This document shows, one piece after another, positions 61,908 to 64,000 of a stretch of 64,000 bases of DNA. The notes below the pieces were generated by a model. That model was not told where the DNA came from, searched no databases, and was given only the letters and a program-made list of their open reading frames with translations. Within the stretch, counting starts at the first letter, position 1, and every line of letters starts with the position of its first letter. This stretch comes from Microvirga splendida. GTDB taxonomy: Bacteria > Pseudomonadota > Alphaproteobacteria > Rhizobiales > Beijerinckiaceae. Both the position numbers and the translations under genes were made by a program. The DNA is taken from assembly GCF_016427565.1 (NCBI RefSeq), contig NZ_JAELXT010000002.1, positions 248,001 to 312,000 of the forward strand, given 5' to 3'.

Positions 61908-62348
61908 TTACGGGCGCTCCGCCGTCTGCAGCTGGTCCTCGTGGGAGGGGCGGCTTTCCGCAGCCCAGACCGGGCCGGTATCTTTCATCTGCATTTCGAT
62001 GCACTCCAGGTCCACCTGGATGGCGCCGCCCTCGGCAAAGATCAAGGTGGCAGTGCCCGAAGGGGCATCCCCTTCCTCGAACGCAATGGCGAGAAGGTTA
62101 AGAACCGCGTCTTTGTTGCTCCGGTCGATGCCGCGGACGCGCACGCCCGTGACATTCTCGAAATGCATGCAGGTCAGCCGCCGCTGGGGCGTTGCCGCTT
62201 CCCAGTCGTAGCGCCGGACCTGGATGGCGAAGCGCCGCTCCTTGGGCAGATAGGCGATGTCCCCGACCTGCAGCAGAGAATCCTGCAGGTGAGCGGAGAT
62301 GACGGAAAGGTCTTCAGGGTCGAATGCGACGAGTCTCAGGAGGTCCAT
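61908..62348 (-). CDS. DUF2948 family protein
   Basis: 146 aa. Begins MDLLRLVAFDPEDLSVISAH and contains RRFAIQVRRYDWE, LTCMHFENVTGVRVRGIDRS and FEEGDAPSGTATLIFAEGGA. DUF2948 proteins stand next to murA and hisD across Rhizobiales; the role is unknown. Stop directly abuts the hisD ATG. Confidence 0.92.
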   Translation of the reverse strand: MDLLRLVAFDPEDLSVISAHLQDSLLQVGDIAYLPKERRFAIQVRRYDWEAATPQRRLTCMHFENVTGVRVRGIDRSNKDAVLNLLAIAFEEGDAPSGTATLIFAEGGAIQVDLECIEMQMKDTGPVWAAESRPSHEDQLQTAERP

Positions 62349-62444
62349 GGCCCACCAACCTGTTGTTGAACTTTGATCTTTAGGTAGAGAGCCCCCTGCC
62401 CCGGCGCAACCTTTCGCCCGGGCTTGCCCTGCGGCCCTGAAAAG

Positions 62445-62474
62445 AAAAAGGCCGGCTCATCGCCGGCCTTTTGC
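62445..62474 (-). terminator. Terminator after murA
   Basis: AAGGCCGGC / GCCGGCCTT stem (62448-62456 with 62462-62470); on the minus strand it is followed by TTTCTTTT. Ends murA transcripts before DUF2948-hisD. Confidence 0.88.
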
Positions 62475-62477
62475 CTT

Positions 62478-63767
62478 TTAGCCCCTGACACGCTCGATCA
62501 GGGCGCCGCACCGGGCGAGCTTGGCTTCCAACGACTCGAAGCCGCGATCCAGGTGATAGACCCGGTTGATCGTGGTCTCGCCGTCAGCCACAAGGCCGGC
62601 AATCACCAGGGACACCGAAGCACGAAGATCCGTGGCCATGACCGGAGCGCCCTTGAGGCCCGGAACGCCGTCCACATAGGCGCTGTCGCCGTCGAGGCGG
62701 ATCTGGGCGCCGAGGCGGGCCAGCTCCTGCACGTGCATGAAGCGGTTCTCGAAGATCGTCTCGCGGATGCGCGAGGTGCCGTTCGCCCGGGTCATGAGGG
62801 CCATGAACTGGGCCTGGAGGTCCGTGGGGAAGCCCGGGAACGGATCGGTGGTCACGTCGACCGGCTGGAGGCCGTTGCCGTTGCGGCGGATCCGGATGCC
62901 CCCATGGGTCGGGGTCACCTCGGCTCCGGCCTGTCCGAGCACGTCGAGGGCCGCCTGGAGGTAGTCGGGCCGGGTGTTGTCGAGCACGAGATCGCCGCCG
63001 GTCATGGCCACGGCCATGGCGTAGGTGCCGGTCTCGATGCGGTCGGGCATGACGTCATGGGAGGCGCCGTGCAGGCTGGACACGCCTTCGATCACGATCT
63101 CGGAACTGCCGGCGCCCTGGATCTTGGCGCCCATCTTGATGAGGCATTCGGCGAGATCCACCACCTCCGGCTCGCGGGCGGCGTTGCGGATCACCGTGGT
63201 GCCCTGGGCAAGGGTTGCCGCCATCAGGGCCACATGGGTGCCGCCCACCGTCACCTTCGGGAAGTCGATCTCGGCGCCGCGAAGCCCCTTGGGAGCCGTG
63301 GCCACCACGTAGCCTGCTTCGATCTCGATCACGGCGCCCAGCTTGGCGAGCGCCATGATGAGCAGGTCCACCGGCCGGGTGCCGATGGCGCAGCCGCCGG
63401 GCATGGAGACCTTGGCATGGCCGAAGCGGGCCACCAGGGGAGCGATGACCCAGAAGCTCGCCCGCATGGTCGAGACCAGCTCGTAGGGGGCCGTGGTGTC
63501 GATGACGTTCTTGGCCGTGAGACGAATGGTCTGGCCCGTCTCGGAGGACTGCCCCGGCCGGCGGCCGGCAATCGAGTGATCGACGCCGAAATTGCTCATG
63601 ATCCGCAGGAGGGAGGAGATGTCGGCGAGCCGGGGCACGTTGCCAAGCTCCAGCGTATCCGCGGTCAGGAGGCTCGCGATCATGAGGGGCAGGGCCGCAT
63701 TCTTGGCGCCTGAAATCGGAATCAGGCCGTTGAGGGGCGCGCCGCCCCGGATACGAATGCGATCCAT
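62478..63767 (-). CDS. murA: UDP-N-acetylglucosamine 1-carboxyvinyltransferase MurA
   Basis: 429 aa; transfers enolpyruvate from PEP to UDP-GlcNAc, the first committed peptidoglycan step. Conserved: [17 protein letters not shown] with the Lys-Asn pair (near residue 22), the loop [17 protein letters not shown] with the fosfomycin-target Cys, and [23 protein letters not shown] 63767 is used rather than the TTG one codon earlier; AAGGGGAC lies upstream. Own terminator at 62445. Confidence 0.97.
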   Translation of the reverse strand: MDRIRIRGGAPLNGLIPISGAKNAALPLMIASLLTADTLELGNVPRLADISSLLRIMSNFGVDHSIAGRRPGQSSETGQTIRLTAKNVIDTTAPYELVSTMRASFWVIAPLVARFGHAKVSMPGGCAIGTRPVDLLIMALAKLGAVIEIEAGYVVATAPKGLRGAEIDFPKVTVGGTHVALMAATLAQGTTVIRNAAREPEVVDLAECLIKMGAKIQGAGSSEIVIEGVSSLHGASHDVMPDRIETGTYAMAVAMTGGDLVLDNTRPDYLQAALDVLGQAGAEVTPTHGGIRIRRNGNGLQPVDVTTDPFPGFPTDLQAQFMALMTRANGTSRIRETIFENRFMHVQELARLGAQIRLDGDSAYVDGVPGLKGAPVMATDLRASVSLVIAGLVADGETTINRVYHLDRGFESLEAKLARCGALIERVRG

Positions 63768-63826
63768 CAAAGTCCCCTTAAAATGTTCAATGAGCCATGC
63801 GCTATGCGCGCCTTGAGCTATCTAAG

Positions 63827-63994
63827 CTAGTCGGACGGCTTGTCGCGCTCTGCTGAAACGCTCAAGCTCTCAGCTTGGTTTCCAGACACCTTGACGGCCT
63901 GCCGCCCCCGCGCCTGCGCCTTGCGCCGCTTGAGATTCTCCTTCAGGGCAGCCTTGAGCCGGTCGGCTTTCTCTTGCGATTTCACGTCAGTCAT
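63827..63994 (-). CDS. Small basic protein upstream of murA
   Basis: 55 aa. Begins MTDVKSQEKADRLKAALKEN and is very rich in Lys/Arg up to about residue 35 (LKRRKAQARGRQ), with a short acidic tail. The frame ends TAG at 63827. Small Lys/Arg-rich proteins of this start pattern sit before murA in several Rhizobiales, to my recollection. Function unknown; nucleic-acid or ribosome contact is a guess. It is close to the right window edge, and the gap to murA is 59 bp. Confidence 0.65.
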   Translation of the reverse strand: MTDVKSQEKADRLKAALKENLKRRKAQARGRQAVKVSGNQAESLSVSAERDKPSD

Positions 63995-64000
63995 GGTTCA

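Overview
The window is high-GC chromosomal DNA from an alphaproteobacterium of the order Hyphomicrobiales (Rhizobiales), most likely Methylobacteriaceae and Microvirga-like. Pointers to this are the murA-DUF2948-hisD-UPF0262-phosphatase gene order, the pairing of a long HisG with HisZ, a tRNA-His without an encoded G-1, phasins behind PhaR-like sites, a CIRCE-controlled groESL, an Irr-type box before bfd, and RIME/Bru-RS-like palindromic repeats. The genus is an inference. I see no plasmid, prophage, insertion sequence, CRISPR array or rRNA operon. Nearly everything is ordinary chromosomal housekeeping and accessory metabolism.

Layout. 1-5.0 kb: end of a class III aminotransferase, then hisS, a small Lys-rich protein and overlapping hisZ-hisG. 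5.1-7.8 kb: a META-domain protein and an SbmA/BacA-type ABC transporter. 8.0-10.6 kb: metNIQ methionine importer. 10.7-14.5 kb: a Cys-rich flavoprotein, an aldo/keto reductase, and an ECF sigma/anti-sigma/secreted-repeat module. 14.6-16.9 kb: an exported VOC protein and a divergent MarR / DoxX-GST stress locus with three near-identical operator boxes. 17.0-18.4 kb: a low-GC gene for a PD-(D/E)XK nuclease-like protein, which looks acquired. 18.5-20.6 kb: groESL with CIRCE. 20.7-27.1 kb: a MarR/thioesterase pair, two drug/metabolite exporters, an L,D-transpeptidase, a DUF2076 protein, a Nudix hydrolase and a long coiled-coil protein. 27.2-35.7 kb: divergent glycolate oxidase (glcD-glcE-DUF2585-glcF) and lactate oxidation (cytochrome c-lutA-membrane protein-lutB-lutC) operons. 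35.9-38.4 kb: a methyltransferase, a glycolipid-binding-like protein, bfd and bfr. 38.7-44.8 kb: a Pat-type protein acetyltransferase, a GNAT enzyme and a PdhS-like histidine kinase. 44.9-50.3 kb: two phasins, a Nudix protein, an Omp25-like barrel, small hypotheticals and a hemerythrin-like/phasin fusion. 51.0-52.6 kb: a secreted PL7 alginate lyase with RTX tail. 52.7-57.3 kb: rarD, tRNA-His and a tripartite tricarboxylate transporter. 57.8-64 kb: a TerC protein, azlCD, and the phosphatase-UPF0262-hisD-DUF2948-murA block.

How the genes fit together. Histidine biosynthesis and use are scattered through the window: hisZG, hisD, hisS and tRNA-His. The glycolate and lactate operons share one 136-bp control region and can both feed electrons into the respiratory chain; the small cytochrome c opening the lactate operon is a natural acceptor. 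Phasins plus the phasin fusion point to polyhydroxyalkanoate storage, and the Pat enzyme fits acetyl-CoA control in such an organism. bfd and bfr form an iron store/release pair.

Most unusual items: the low-GC PD-(D/E)XK protein; the phasin fused to a hemerythrin-like bundle that has lost most iron ligands; two orphan Rho-independent terminators that suggest unannotated small RNAs; and two families of palindromic repeats, one with flipped modules and one whose edge forms the stop codon of hisD. All calls rest on reading the sequence alone.
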